DNA of 64,000 nucleotides from Spongospora subterranea f. sp. subterranea (Eukaryota; Endomyxa: Phytomyxea; Phytomyxea; Plasmodiophorida), in contig JAUGWO010000156.1 in assembly GCA_049724395.1 (NCBI GenBank), positions 147,587 to 211,586 on the forward strand. Direction: 5' to 3'. Shown here one piece after another: positions 22,798 through 37,869 of this stretch (the first letter of the stretch is position 1; every line of letters starts with the position of its first letter). The notes below the pieces were generated by a model, which made no database searches, was not told the DNA's origin, and saw only the letters and a list, made by a program, of their open reading frames with translations. The translations under genes were made by a program, and so were the position numbers.

Positions 22798-24067
22798 TTA
22801 CTGCCTTTCCCCTTTATTGGGAACTCCAGCTTTGGGCATAACTTCGGCCCTGTCGACCATTCGAACAAAGACCTGATCCTGAGGATGGGTTTTGTCCCCT
22901 TCTGAATACGTGTAGCTTGAGGCGATGGCCAGATAGTCGCCCTTGGAGCTGAACGCCAAAGCGCTGATCGAGCTGGGATATGGAGCCAGTTGCCGGATCC
23001 GTTTTCGTGCGGCCCCATCCCAAATATTTACAATATGATCATCGCCTCCGGTGGCAAATGTGCCATATACGGGATTGAACGCAATGCAGTTTACTGGATA
23101 AACTAACTGTCGAACGATGAATAATTTGGGGCAAGTATGTTCATCAAAACACAGATTGATACCTGTTTACCGAAAGAAGTTGCTCCTCGATGACATTTGA
23201 ACGCGTATTTGCCCAGCTGAACTTCTGGATCTGGATTGATATATTCAACGGCAACACGTCCTTCAATTGATGATAGACAGTATCCAGATCCATCGGTCAT
23301 GGCGGCTAACCCGCGCGTCTGGTGCCGTAATGACGACTCCCGAACCTAAAACAGCAGCAATATTGGTGGCAAATCAGCCAAACTGGGTGGAGGAACAACC
23401 TGCTCAGGAGTGGCCATGTTCCGGGTGTCGTAGATATGAACCCGGCGATCGGCGGTGGCGATCAGGAGCAGGTACGAATGGGGAACGGCGGCCATGGTAT
23501 AAATCTTAGAGTGGAGAGACTGCTGATGGGTTGGCTGTTCGCCAGACCTAACATCATATAGATGGACCGACATGTCCCAAGATGATGTGGCACATAATGA
23601 TGGAGATGACCACCACGTTGGACAGAGGACCTAAACGTGTGTGATTGAGCGATATTCCATCGAGGAACGGCGGCGAGAGCTGATACCTTAGACACAGCTA
23701 GGTTGTGACCTTGTAAGGTCTGAACAGTGTGAGAGGTGTTAAGATCAGTAAGAACCGCACTGCCGTTGATGGCACCTGATATGCATTGATTTCGGCCGCA
23801 CCATTGACTGGATAAGAGTGGGCACTGGCATGGATCCACAACCGATAGACATTTCTGAGATCCTATATCATACACTCTCACCGACTATTCACAACCGACG
23901 ATTAGCGAATCTGGAACACGAATCGGAATCGTTTGATCTGAAAAGGGCGCACATACGTGATCCCAGGACGACACTAATAAATGATCGTCCCAATCGGCGA
24001 ACTCCAGCGACGAAATCCCATCCGACGGCGGTGACGGAAGCTCAAAATCCGGGCCCTGTCCAGCCAT
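22798..24067 (-). CDS. BUB3: Bub3 spindle-checkpoint WD40 protein
   Basis: Kinetochore WD40 propeller that binds phosphorylated MELT repeats and brings BubR1/Bub1. The start [20 protein letters not shown] matches the family opening ([14 protein letters not shown]), followed by LLVSSWD, then [12 protein letters not shown], blade repeats with HIYDTRN, the diagnostic [14 protein letters not shown] and KYAFKCHR blocks (about 23170-23280), [14 protein letters not shown], and the C-terminal [20 protein letters not shown]. Several introns of about 50-70 nt interrupt it. It ends ERQ then TAA at 22798, with a basic tail in place of an extension. Alternative frames that run on to 22764 are shadows. Confidence 0.93.
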
Positions 24068-24284
24068 GTGTGTTGGCCAATTGCTAACGTTATTATTGAT
24101 GGCGCAATCAACGTCCCTGTCGTCAAATACACCGGATTCACGTTGCGTTCCGGGTCGCGCACAATTATCGATACCACAGACGCACTTTAGTTTACATGTC
24201 GCCGATTAAAGTTGAGGTCGTTTTCTTTGGAGAAAGCGAAATTAGGGGCGAAATCGGTTGTAAAACTGGTGATCGTGATGACTT

Positions 24285-24958
24285 TCACATTGGGTCATTC
24301 TTATCTCGACCCCGTATTTCTCGCTTGGATTGAACATACGCGCGTTGATTAAGTTGCCTGGCAAATCGCCGTCCGAGGGACAGCATTATTCGCATTGTAT
24401 AGACTTGGGTTGGCCCCGAAGATATTGTCAAATAAGTGATAAAACGACCGCTTATCATCTCGGAAACCTGATCGATCATGATCTGATTTTTAATCCCCGG
24501 CATTAATCTCTGTAGTTCTAAAACTGTAAATCACTGCCAATCCAACCGTGTTTTGCGCCCGATCTATGGCAAGCACCAAATCAAATATAGTGTGGTGTTC
24601 AAGATATGATAGATAAAGAGGGGCATTGCCTTGTTACCCACCGATATCCAAGAAATGTTGAGAAGATTCAGCACCCACAGGGTCAATACAATACCAATAT
24701 CGCGATATCAATATACCCGATCGGAGACCAAACCCATCAGCACTCTTAACACGGTTGATTGAACGAGAATTCATGACGATCTTTTATAGGGCTGCCAATC
24801 AGGTTGGCAAAATAAATATTTAATAGCTGAGAGTGATATATTTGGGGGTTTAGGCAATAATTGAGGGGAATTGAGTAGCTCGTTCCCTCAACCAAAACCT
24901 GAACTTCCCACCGAGGGATCAGGTGATCAACGCGCCGTTGAAATCTCCACAAAAACAC
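24285..24958 (-). CDS. hypothetical multi-exon protein
   Basis: Minus-strand frames at 24746-24958 (FQRRVDHLIPRWEVQVLVEG) and 24285-24503 (MIDQVSEMISGRFITYLTIS), with an intervening open piece LVLAIDRAQNTVGLAVIYSF, look like exons of one gene running away from the RAP-domain gene. I could not place the introns and do not recognise a family. It would share the 24.96-25.09 kb gap with the RAP-domain gene as a divergent promoter. Confidence 0.3.
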
Positions 24959-25093
24959 GCTCGTAGTTGACTAAAACGGGTGGGTTTTCACCTGGTAGTG
25001 CCGCTCCACCGGGTCATCATTGGACGATGTCGCCATCCCCCTGGCGCCCCCGCCCGGAGTTTTCGACTCCCAGGGCGATTTCCAGGTGGGAAA

Positions 25094-26882
25094 ATGGCGA
25101 CAACAGCTGCAGTCCTGTCGTCCACATCTCGTGCACAATGGGCTCATCTCAACTCATTACGCCAATGCCGATCCCTCGATCAATTCTCCGACCTGGTTAT
25201 GAGCGCCGATCGCGATGGCCTAGCGCCGTCGTTCAATTCAGAAACGATCGCCACGACATGTTGGGAATCCGAATACCGTTTTTCTATCGATCTTGGCCGA
25301 ATCTCTGATCACAATTCCCTGTTATAGGTCAAGCGCTAATACAATATAAGAACCCATCTGGCCCTCTTCTCAATACTTTACGGAAATGGTCAACGGCGTC
25401 CATCCGAAACCAAATATCGCCATCAGCCGCCTCAAAATTCCTCCAATCCAGCGCCATCTTCGCTTCGGACCCCAATTACGCCCCGATCATGAACAAGCTC
25501 ATCGATAGATTCCGTCAGGGTTTATCCGATTGCAGTCCCGGCGGGATCGTTGGCGGCTGTTTATCGATCGCATCGGCGGCCGAGCTGGAAATCGACCCCG
25601 AACTGTGGGGCGATATCGCCGATCATATCGACCGGACCCACCTCGTCTCGCAGCTATCGCTCTCGCAGATGACGAAACTGGCCGGGGCGATAACGCGCTC
25701 CAATCTCCATATTCGCCATCCGAATCTGATGGCCAAGACCATGATCCCAATGTCGCTACGATTGAAGACCGTCACGTCCGATGAACTGGGCTCGTTGTCA
25801 ATGGGAAGATGTGCTGAGTTGGTCTGGTCGTTCAGTAAAGGGGCTGTTTTACCCAAGGTATCTCCTCTCGTAGTTCAATTCGTTTTATCGAGGTTTCCGC
25901 AATGCGATTTTGTTTTGACGCAAATGTGTTGGACATAGGAGTGGAGTGAGAACATTTTGTGCCCGAGATTGATGGACGATATGGGAGGGATGACGACCAA
26001 GAACCTATCACAGATCATATGTGCAATGGCCCATTCTGCCATCTGCCCATCTGCCTTGTTCTCAACCCTTGAACGGCGTCTACACCTGTCAGATCCCATT
26101 TGCGCCTATCTCCACCGCCCATTCACTCCTTTTCCCTCTCCAGTGACGATATTGATCGGGTTTTGTGCTCGGGAGTCTATTCCCAGCAATCGCTGGCGAA
26201 TCTGTGTTGGTCTTTAGCTGTTGCCAGAAGGCCAACACAGCTCCCAAGTCTCTTCTCAGCTCTAGTCAAATCACATTCCAGTAAATCTCTTCTCATCACG
26301 TTCATTCGGAGTCCTAAATCCGACTCCATTTTTGTTCAGGTTTTGGGCCGCGCGAGCTTGCTCAGGTGCATTTGGCGTTCGAATGGGCGGATCGATTCCA
26401 CCTGAGATCGATTGAAACGGCGATGATTATTCCGAAAGTGCCCGAAATGAGGGCCGAAGCGCGACGAATCTTCACGAGCACTGATCCAATTCGATCAGCA
26501 ACATCAGATTTTCACGAATCCGTTGTGTCCGCGGCGAAGCAGGTCAAATACGTCGATGTTTCGATAGTTTCGGGGACTGAACGACTGTCCCCCATAGTTA
26601 TGGCCCAATATTCAGACGGAAGTTCAATGCCCAAAATCTGGATATTGGCTGGATATGGTGAATCCCGACAAGAATGACGTGTGGGAGATCAACGGTCCTC
26701 AGCATTATTGCCGATTATCGTCCCGGGCCAGGGGAGCGACCCTGTTGAAAGCGTCAATCGTCAGGAAATCGGGCTGGAATCTGCGCTCGATCCCGTTCTA
26801 CGAGTGGACATTCGGCCCTGGCAATATCGACGCCCATGTCGGTTACCTTAGAGTTAAGAATATGGGAAAGGAATATACATAA
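25094..26882 (+). CDS. RAP-domain helical-repeat protein, probably organellar RNA-binding
   Basis: RAP-domain proteins bind and process mitochondrial (or plastid) RNA. The C-terminal RAP domain is clear in the last exon: VWEINGPQHYC, ATLLKASIVRKSGWNLRSIPFYEW, the family pattern of a predicted endonuclease-like fold. Upstream exons contain degenerate helical repeats with AELVWSFSKGAVLPK, LSQIICAMAHSAICP and LANLCWSLAVARRP, which resemble the FAST/OPR-type LVWSLA.L repeats. At least four short introns separate frames at about 25330, 25930, 26140 and 26340. The N-terminus MATTAAVLSSTSRAQW is Ser/Ala/Arg-rich without acids, compatible with a mitochondrial presequence. The start ATG was picked for that reason. 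Confidence 0.83.
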
Positions 26883-27552
26883 ATGTTTTTGTATTTTTCT
26901 TTCCATGTTCCCGTCCATCGGTTCTGCTTTGCACTTTACGATCGGATTCAGAACCCGATTTCTTTCAGAAACCAAACAGGGCCCACATTTGTGAGAAGTT
27001 CCGAAGTACTCGGAAGTGTAATGAGAGACTCGATTACTCACTTGACTTCAACGATTTTGTGCAAACGACGTCGTTAACTTGTTCGCCATTTTTCCATGGT
27101 CTAAGGTGTCGTGAATGGCCTGGAAAAACCAAGGAGATTCAGTCCGATTCCCCTAATATCTGCAGAGGAAATGGTGTTGAACTGGTACTCCAAAACCGTC
27201 TGTTGGACTTTGATCCTGTAGTATTTGTACACAGAAGGATCTCTGAGGGCCGACGGCAATAGGTTCATCCCCTATTCGAAACACTATTGCAGATTCCCCA
27301 AAGGCCAAACACTTTCCGAGATCCGCTTTAACTATGATTTACTCTATTGACTGATCAATAACAAGCATTCTTAGTCCAACACGAGAAAAACGTCCAGGCA
27401 TGGATAAAGTACAGAATTGTTCCTTTGCTGAACCATCACGACAATCTAGCGAGACCATGGGATCGCGAGCCCTTTTGACGCAAAGTGATGTGCTCGGATG
27501 ATCAGTGACGTTGCCGTTCTTCGTCTGTGATTGTATCGACTACATTACGGTC
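26883..27552. other. convergent intergenic region
   Basis: Lies between the stops of two genes that face each other (RAP-domain and FAN-like), so it should contain two 3' ends and no promoter. Only short frames without motifs are seen. Confidence 0.5.
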
Positions 27553-32090
<4,538 letters not shown>

Positions 32091-32209
32091 CGTCGCTCCG
32101 ATCGGAGAAATCTCGTCAGTGCCAACAATCCGCAACAACTGCTCACTTAACGAAAACAGCCAACTCCGCTCGGCAATTTTTCAGGTGAATTGCGCCGATT
32201 CGGACAACG

Positions 32210-32626
32210 TCAATCAACAATCGGGTCCTCCGTTTGGAATGGCAATCTCCAAATAGAACCGATAATCGATGCGTCGATCATTGTTTCAAAAGAGATAGGA
32301 GTGAGACGCGGCAGTCGCAAACTCGATGATCCTTCACCAAGTCCTGTGAAATACTGCACCAGGTATCGATGGACTGGTCCCATTGTTAGTTGGAATATCA
32401 GGATCAAGGTTGAGTGTTGACCATGTCTGACAAGAAAACCGCCAGGGAGTTTCAGCGATGCGAACGGTGTTGTTGTGGTCTGTCGACAAGGGAAACCATT
32501 CCTGAGCGTGTGATCCGCCTGCATCTGCTTGGCAACTCCCGCAATATCATCATCAGTTGCTCTACCTAAATCTGCATAAAACATCATATCTATGAAAGCA
32601 AGTGAATGCCAACGAGGTCGGCTCAT
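32210..32626 (-). CDS. hypothetical protein
   Basis: About 120-138 codons, directly upstream of and in the same direction as the FAN-like gene. It starts MSRPRWHSLAFIDMMFYADL and contains QTTTTPFASLKLPGGFLVRH. A possible intron (GTCAAC..GACCAG, about 32387-32434) would join LVRHG to VHRYLVQYFTG. The composition is that of a folded globular protein, but I do not recognise the family. Confidence 0.48.
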   Translation of the reverse strand: MSRPRWHSLAFIDMMFYADLGRATDDDIAGVAKQMQADHTLRNGFPCRQTTTTPFASLKLPGGFLVRHGQHSTLILIFQLTMGPVHRYLVQYFTGLGEGSSSLRLPRLTPISFETMIDASIIGSIWRLPFQTEDPIVD

Positions 32627-33166
32627 TTTTTATTCATAACGAGACCCAGCTGCATTTGTCGCCTCTCCGTTGCCGACTAGCGCATTGCGAATAATCGAAT
32701 CCGATCCCAAATTCATCTAAGGTTTCCCGTCGTTCATCTGGAAATACGGAAAGAATGTCTCAAAAGTGGAATCCGTTTCCAGAACCGATAATCGAATATA
32801 CCCGAACCCAATGACCTTATCCCACAAATGGTTCACAATCGGGTCCTGAAAACATGTCCCCAACTTCGCGTCGTTGGTAACGGTGGACCGTACTGTACTG
32901 TGTAGTCATCAACAGTGGACTTGACCTATCGCCACTGTAACATCGATATGGTATCGGACTTGTCCATGGGAAAGAGGCTGCGGTTGACGGTTGTTGTCGG
33001 GCTCCGTAATAGCCGGGGTGGACCTGGCCGAATAACAGGCTACAACTGGGTTTACTACAGTACCTTGGCAATTTTCGCCGACGTCGGGATTCGCTGGATC
33101 GCCTTGAACTGTACCCTTTTGAAAATCGAGGTCATTGACATCAGGGAAAGGGGGTTAACTTAAGTA
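32627..33166. other. divergent intergenic region
   Basis: Between two genes transcribed away from each other, so probably both promoters. Short frames on either strand have no motifs. Confidence 0.45.
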
Positions 33167-34657
33167 ATGCCGTCGGCAACGTCTGGGGTCAGTACCAGGA
33201 AAAAAAGACGAGGGCCGCTCGAATCAGATGTTTTGACGACGACAACTGGTCGTCGGCCCGCTAAGAAGACGGGATCTGTGCGATCCAAGGCTGTCGTCTC
33301 GGTTGGTCAAGAAATTGAAGATATCAAACACTCACCAGATGATGAGTACAAGGAGTTAGCGAAAGGGGCTGAACCTTCCAAGGTCGAGGGAAACGAGAAC
33401 GACTTAACTATCAAGGAAAATGGTGATTCCGATGTATCAGCCAAGAAATCTATAGATTCATCGAAACTCAGCCCATCGTTGTCCAAACCACCTCGTAAGG
33501 CCTCAAAACACGCGGTTGCTGTGCCAACAACAACGGGTCGACTACCCGCTAAAAAGACGGGATCTGTACGTTCCAAAGATGTCGTCTTGGTCGGTCAAGA
33601 TGCTGAAGATATCAAACACTCACCTGATGATGAGCACAACGAGTTAGCGAAAGGGGCAAAAACATCCAAGGCCGAGAAAACCGAAAACGATTCAAATATC
33701 AAGAAACATGGTGATTCCTTGGTGTCGCCCAAAAATTCTATTGATCGATCGCAACACAGCCCGTCCTTGTCTAAAACACCTAGAGGAACCTCAAAACGCG
33801 CTGATGCCGCATCTTCAGAATCAGTAAAACTTTCTCCTGTCACAAAGGGTCACAATCGTTCGCCAAAGAATGAGTTGCAGGGCACAGTATCGGACAATGG
33901 GGAAGATTACGACCGAGCTCTTGAAATCAACGCAACTGTCGCAGAACTTGTGGAAACCACATCGGCTAAGCGACGACGGCAATTAATCGAGCAGCTCATT
34001 GAGCAGAGGATCTTGCGACAATTCAAAGATGACGCTGTTATAACAACGGCTCTGGTTAAACTCAAGGCAGATTATACGCTGATAAACTTGAAGCCGATAC
34101 CGGCTTCAGTTGCTCGATTATTCCAAGCTCAATTTAAAAACGTTGTCTTGGCAAAACCTTCAACAGTTGCGAAACTGGACAAAATATTCGCCAAACTCAA
34201 TGGTCATTTCCGATAAGCTGCTGTACATTTTTAGTATTTAAACTATTTTGTTGATGTCTCAGATGGTTTATGCGGTTCCGAGGACTGGGAATGCCAAGTC
34301 GCCCCAGTTTTGGCCAGTTGTGAGAATGACATCCACATGCATGGTCCCGAATTGGTGATGTCGCTGAGATTTGCGTCATTGCGACAGTTGGAGGCTAAAG
34401 ATTACGATGCGTTTGACACCCTATGCTTTGTGTTGGAGCTTGTCAGACAATGCGTTGTGGACGGGGTCGGCCGAACTGTAAAGCATATTAAGGAGAAGGT
34501 TTGATATCAAGAAAATTATCGATCACAGATATTCTGATAACAACTTTTGCAGAAAGATCAGTTTGACGCATCGGTTGATGACGCGCGATCTAATCAAGTT
34601 CAATTAGCGATATCATTGTCAAAAAATAAGCTTGCACTACCTGAAAAACATCACTAA
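33167..34657 (+). CDS. disordered charged protein with internal tandem duplication and a helical C-terminus
   Basis: The first exon encodes a Lys/Ser/Glu-rich disordered region holding two 96-residue repeats (each GR.PAKKTGSVRSK..., then EDIKHSPDDE..., then SPSLSK.PR.), followed by a helical part (RRRQLIEQLIEQRILRQF). Introns at about 34201-34259 (GTCATT..CTCAG) and 34500-34553 (GTTTGA..TGCAG) lead to a second domain with LCGSEDWECQVAPVLASCE and FDTLCFVLELVRQCVVDGV, ending KNKLALPEKHH. The basic, PAKKTG-rich repeats suggest a nuclear protein, perhaps chromatin-bound. That is inference; I recognise no family. Confidence 0.75.
33248..33823 (+). repeat. two tandem 288-bp coding repeats
   Basis: Unit 1 spans about 33248-33535 and unit 2 about 33536-33823. 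The spacing is exactly 288 bp at several landmarks (the CCCGCTAA.AAGACGGG block, the ATATCAAACACTCACC block and the CCT.G...CCTCAAAAC block). The units remain in frame and differ mainly by scattered substitutions, so the duplication is fairly recent. Confidence 0.85.
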
Positions 34658-34690
34658 GTTATTACATCAATAAGTTTATATAAAACGTTT

Positions 34691-35289
34691 TTAAAACGTC
34701 TTGCTCAGCGGGCGATTAAAACCTCCTAAACCATGGCAATGAGATAACATATTATCAAAACTATCGTTTTCGTACCAAGTCGGTTCATATACTGTCGATA
34801 CTGCCTCTTGCTAGGTATTCTGGCGCCAGACATTTGATTTGGGATCAGTTTCCCTTTCGATGTACTCAACGCAACCGGCAATCCTAAAGCCTGCATCATT
34901 TGATCTTCCGTCATATCACCATCTACAGTTTCGTTTTTGGAGGCTTCTGCTTCTTCTGCTTTAACTTGCAAGTTTCGGCGCTCTCGAGACGCATCTCGGG
35001 ATAGCGAGCGGCGTGATTTGCCACGCCGACTTCTCGCATTAGGTGATGGTGAGCGGCGATAACGTCTTGGGGACTCAGATCTTAGAGCGGTTCGACCTCT
35101 CGAACGCGACCTGGATCGACCCCTTCTGCGGGAACGAGAAGGGGATCTGGAACGGTCCCGTTTCAAAGAACGTGAGCGAGCCCGACGAAATGGAGACCGA
35201 GAACGGGCCCGGGGTGGACTACGAGAGCGGCGCCGGCGTGGAGATCGCGATCGAGATATTTGACGCCCATGGCGTCGCCGGTCGGCCAT
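34691..35289 (-). CDS. U4/U6.U5 tri-snRNP 27 kDa protein (SNRNP27)
   Basis: RS-domain spliceosomal protein. An N-terminal arginine/serine-rich region (SRSRSPRRRRSRSPPR and similar) occupies the first 100 residues. The conserved C-terminal domain follows: MTEDQMMQALGLPVALSTSKG, KRQYRQYMNRLGGFNRPLSKTF. The final block matches the family ending RKYRQYMNRKGGFNRPLDF. An intron at about 34727-34779 (GTACGA..TTTAG) falls inside that motif (RLG|GFNRP) and joins in phase. The predicted protein starts MADRRRHGRQ. The open frame extends upstream to 35406 but the extension is not RS-like. Confidence 0.93.
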
Positions 35290-35427
35290 CCACCACGAAT
35301 CGACGACTTTTACAAAATGACGAAGCAATTGCGATACGAAGTGAAACCCCGTGAGATAAAGGGGTAGTCTACCAGGGTTGCCTCTACCTGCTTCACCAGG
35401 ATTCAATCTTGTTGTGAAGATGCAACC

Positions 35428-35730
35428 TTAACTTGGAGTACATGTTTTTTTTTTGTGATTTTGCGATAGCGGGACCTTCTCTGTAATTGTTGCTTCAGCG
35501 GAGAGATCTATTGCATAGCTGCAATGCAGATGTGCATGGTTGCCACGATAGTTGATCGGAACCACGTGGTTTTCATAATAGGTAGGAGAATCAAGTTGAA
35601 CTCGTCGCACCACACGCGTGTGATTATGCTGATTCTGGGCCACACTGCAGCTTGCTTTGAACCATTTCTCGCGCTCTGGCAATTCTCCATTTTGGGTGAC
35701 AAGCAGTGCATTGTTCCTGTTAACTGCGTA
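35428..35730 (-). CDS. hypothetical protein, 5' end unresolved
   Basis: Minus-strand frame with RVQLDSPTYYENHVVPINY and CSYAIDLSAEATITEKVPL, ending in a basic KKK tail. It reads like a beta-rich globular protein. The frame is open upstream to about 35730, where a stop or an intron acceptor intervenes, and no ATG is present in a sensible place. No family recognised. Confidence 0.35.
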   Translation of the reverse strand, partial: YAVNRNNALLVTQNGELPEREKWFKASCSVAQNQHNHTRVVRRVQLDSPTYYENHVVPINYRGNHAHLHCSYAIDLSAEATITEKVPLSQNHKKKTCTPS

Positions 35731-36330
35731 CCAAATTTAAAGTGAGTTTTGCGTCCAACGCCTCTGTAGATCTGATGTCACAAGTTTGTGACACCGGCGA
35801 TGTTGAATATATATATCATCGAAGGCGTATTGCACGATGTATACCTACTTAGAGATTACCAATCGCGGCAAGGGTTATGATAAGACTACCTCGGATTGGT
35901 GCCGACGCTAATCAGTTGCGACTGATACTCGAGGCGAGAATGGCGGTTGGTCACATCTTAAAAGCAGCACTTGCTCTTTGTCGTTGGAACTAAATCACCA
36001 CAGTTGTGCATATCAATACTAAAACTGTGCTGCCGTTTCCACCAAGATTTTACCATTCAGTCCTCGAAGCTCACTCAGCTGGTTTTTGTCACTTTTTCTT
36101 TACTGCAAAAAAAGCCCATGCACTTTTCATCCGTTTCTCCGTTACAATGAGTTCAAGTGTTCAAAATTTCTAGTGGTTCACTCTTATGGTTTACTATCGC
36201 GATATGTGGCTGAAGATGAAGACAAGGCTCCAAATCAGCCAGACTGCAAGAATATTCCAGCAGTGATAGAATAGTTGTTCTAAAAACGTAAAATCGGTTT
36301 CTATCATGGCACATACCGCCACAGCGGAAA
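35731..36330. other. unresolved stretch
   Basis: Short overlapping frames on both strands. The minus-strand frame through 36153-36330 may be a 3' exon of the small secreted-protein gene that follows. AT-rich hexamers around 35806-35820 (ATATATATCATC) are the only notable element. Confidence 0.3.
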
Positions 36331-36561
36331 TTACAAGTAAAGACGATGTTTGCCTTGGTCCTTGCAGTCCGGCTGATAAAGGTTTTCTTCAACGCAAACC
36401 ATTCGTGATGGGTTGATGCCCTGGAAATCAACAAGTTCCGACAGCGCCAAGTGGAGATGATCGCCGATTGTCTTGCATGGAAATACCATACACACACCGG
36501 TGAAATAATGTTCAACAGAGGAAGTGAGTTTATTTCCCAACAGAGTACAATAGAGTACCAT
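36331..36561 (-). CDS. possible small secreted protein, arm 1 of inverted duplication
   Basis: ATG at 36561 begins MVLYCTLLGNKLTSSVEHYF, a plausible signal peptide, and continues with VCMVFPCKTIGDHLHLALSE and Cys residues to a stop at 36331. More exons may follow downstream. Its 5' end and flank are duplicated in inverted orientation at 36950-37085. Confidence 0.35.
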   Translation of the reverse strand: MVLYCTLLGNKLTSSVEHYFTGVCMVFPCKTIGDHLHLALSELVDFQGINPSRMVCVEENLYQPDCKDQGKHRLYL

Positions 36562-37090
36562 GATAATCCAACGATAATTCAATGATTCACGTCAATACGC
36601 CCCTGCGCTAAATTGGTTTAGAATGCTGACGTCAGTAGGTTGTGATGATTTGAAGGAATACCATCTGCTCGTGCCGCTCTTATCGCCCGGAATCGATAGA
36701 GGAGAAAGATCAATTTGCGAAACCTACACTTGATTCAAGCACTTTTATGAAGCTGAATGGGCTGGAAAGTACATAACCAAATTCTTGGTGTCTCCAAGAG
36801 TTTCGAAGGAGCTGTACGGGTAAGCTCTTCAGAGATTCGATAATCCAGGATGCAACCAGCTCGCGAGAGGGCAGGCCGCAGGATTATCAAACCTCTGAAG
36901 AGCTTACCCGTACAGCTTCTTCGAAACGCTACTTGCTTTCCCAGAGCCTTTTAAACCATTACGATTCTTTAGCGCATGAGCGTATTGACGTGAGTCACTA
37001 AATTGTCGTTGGATCATTACGATAAACTCACTTCTGCTTCTATTGAACGTTTACCGGTGTGTGTATGGTGTTTCCATAGCTTCGTTGGGT
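36460..37090. repeat. inverted duplication with about 130-bp diverged arms
   Basis: The minus strand from about 36620 to 36460 and the plus strand from about 36955 to 37090 share the same order of words: TTTAGCGCA, CGTATTGACGTGA.TCA, ATT.TCGTTGGAT, AAACTCACTTC, TTGAAC.TT, ACCGGTGTGTGTATGGT.TTTCCAT. The copies differ by many substitutions and a roughly 20-bp indel, so the duplication is old. Confidence 0.75.
36800..36927. repeat. hairpin: 47-bp inverted repeat with 34-nt loop
   Basis: Left arm 36800-36846 and right arm 36881-36927 are near-perfect reverse complements, beginning GTTTCGAAG.AGCTGTACGG and including TAAGCTCTTCAGAG. It sits between the two arms of the older inverted duplication. 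The loop contains a GC-rich stretch (GCTCGCGAGAGGGCAGGCC). Confidence 0.9.
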
Positions 37091-37228
37091 GTTCTTGAAC
37101 GTCCGGCGCCCGCATCAACGCATCTCTTCAACACGTTCGATGATGACAAGGAGATTTTTCATGACATAACGCAGTTTGGTCCCCTTGTTATGATGGGAAT
37201 TCAAATCAGCTTTCGAATACTGATATGA
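36995..37228 (+). CDS. possible small secreted or membrane protein, arm 2 of inverted duplication
   Basis: Plus-strand frame with a hydrophobic start (WIITINSLLLLLNVYRC) and then a polar part FNTFDDDKEIFHDITQFGP, ending at 37228. No ATG precedes the hydrophobic stretch; the first in frame is a GTG-like codon by position, so the start is unresolved. The hydrophobic part aligns with the duplicated segment, the rest does not. Confidence 0.3.
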   Translation, partial: SLNCRWIITINSLLLLLNVYRCVYGVSIASLGVLERPAPASTHLFNTFDDDKEIFHDITQFGPLVMMGIQISFRILI

Positions 37229-37866
37229 TCATCGTTTCCTAGCGGCGGACTCCCGTTTCTTGTGCGAACGACAATAAATCCTATGCTCCGATAATGTGAT
37301 GACCATCCTAAACGTCTTTATATGATGATCGACATTATTGTCTAGCAAAGCTCGGTATTGACAGCCTGGATTTTCGAAGAGACTTGGACCAAATCGAAAA
37401 GGCAGCTGTTTGTCTCGATAACTCAATTCATGGAGCTGCTTGCTTTAGGTATGTGACAGTGTTTTCAGATGCGCAAAATTCCAGAGTTATGGTTGCGACG
37501 TCTGGAAAATGGAGCGGGAGTCGATAACCCCGATGTTCGAATGGTGATGCACATTGTCGGGGCATACGGCCCGCTCACGAGACGGGGCGCTATGGACGTG
37601 AACGGTCGGCTTGTCAAGGGATCGCTGTTGTTCTCCGTTTGACCATTGCAAGAAGTCAATCAACAGTCCACGATACCCCAAATCTGGTGTATTTATGGGT
37701 TATCCTCCGTGAACGCCGCAGCCAGCACTTGCACAATATCAGTATCACCTCATTTACCTGAGTACAGCAAGGCGACGAGAACATAATTGGATCGGGGCGG
37801 GCAGAATACGACAACGCTCCCAGCTTGAATCTCATTCGATAGTGCAGTTTTCAATACTCTGGGCAT
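37229..37866 (-). CDS. hypothetical protein divergent from YKT6
   Basis: Three minus-strand blocks: MPRVLKTALSNEIQAGSVVV from ATG 37866, then GYRGLLIDFLQWSNGEQQRS to IDSRSIFQT, then SKQLHELSYRDKQLPFRFGP to a strongly basic C-terminus (RSHKKRESAARKR) at 37229. Introns of the local type (GTAAAT..CACCAG at about 37684-37758 and GTCGCA..AAAG at about 37446-37501) separate them. The gene stops at the base after the neighbouring plus-strand frame ends. I do not recognise the family; the basic tail could bind nucleic acid. Confidence 0.55.
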
Positions 37867-37869
37867 GCT

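Noticed and set aside
35043-35354. 103-codon plus-strand acidic frame
   Set aside because: Antisense shadow of the RS domain of SNRNP27.
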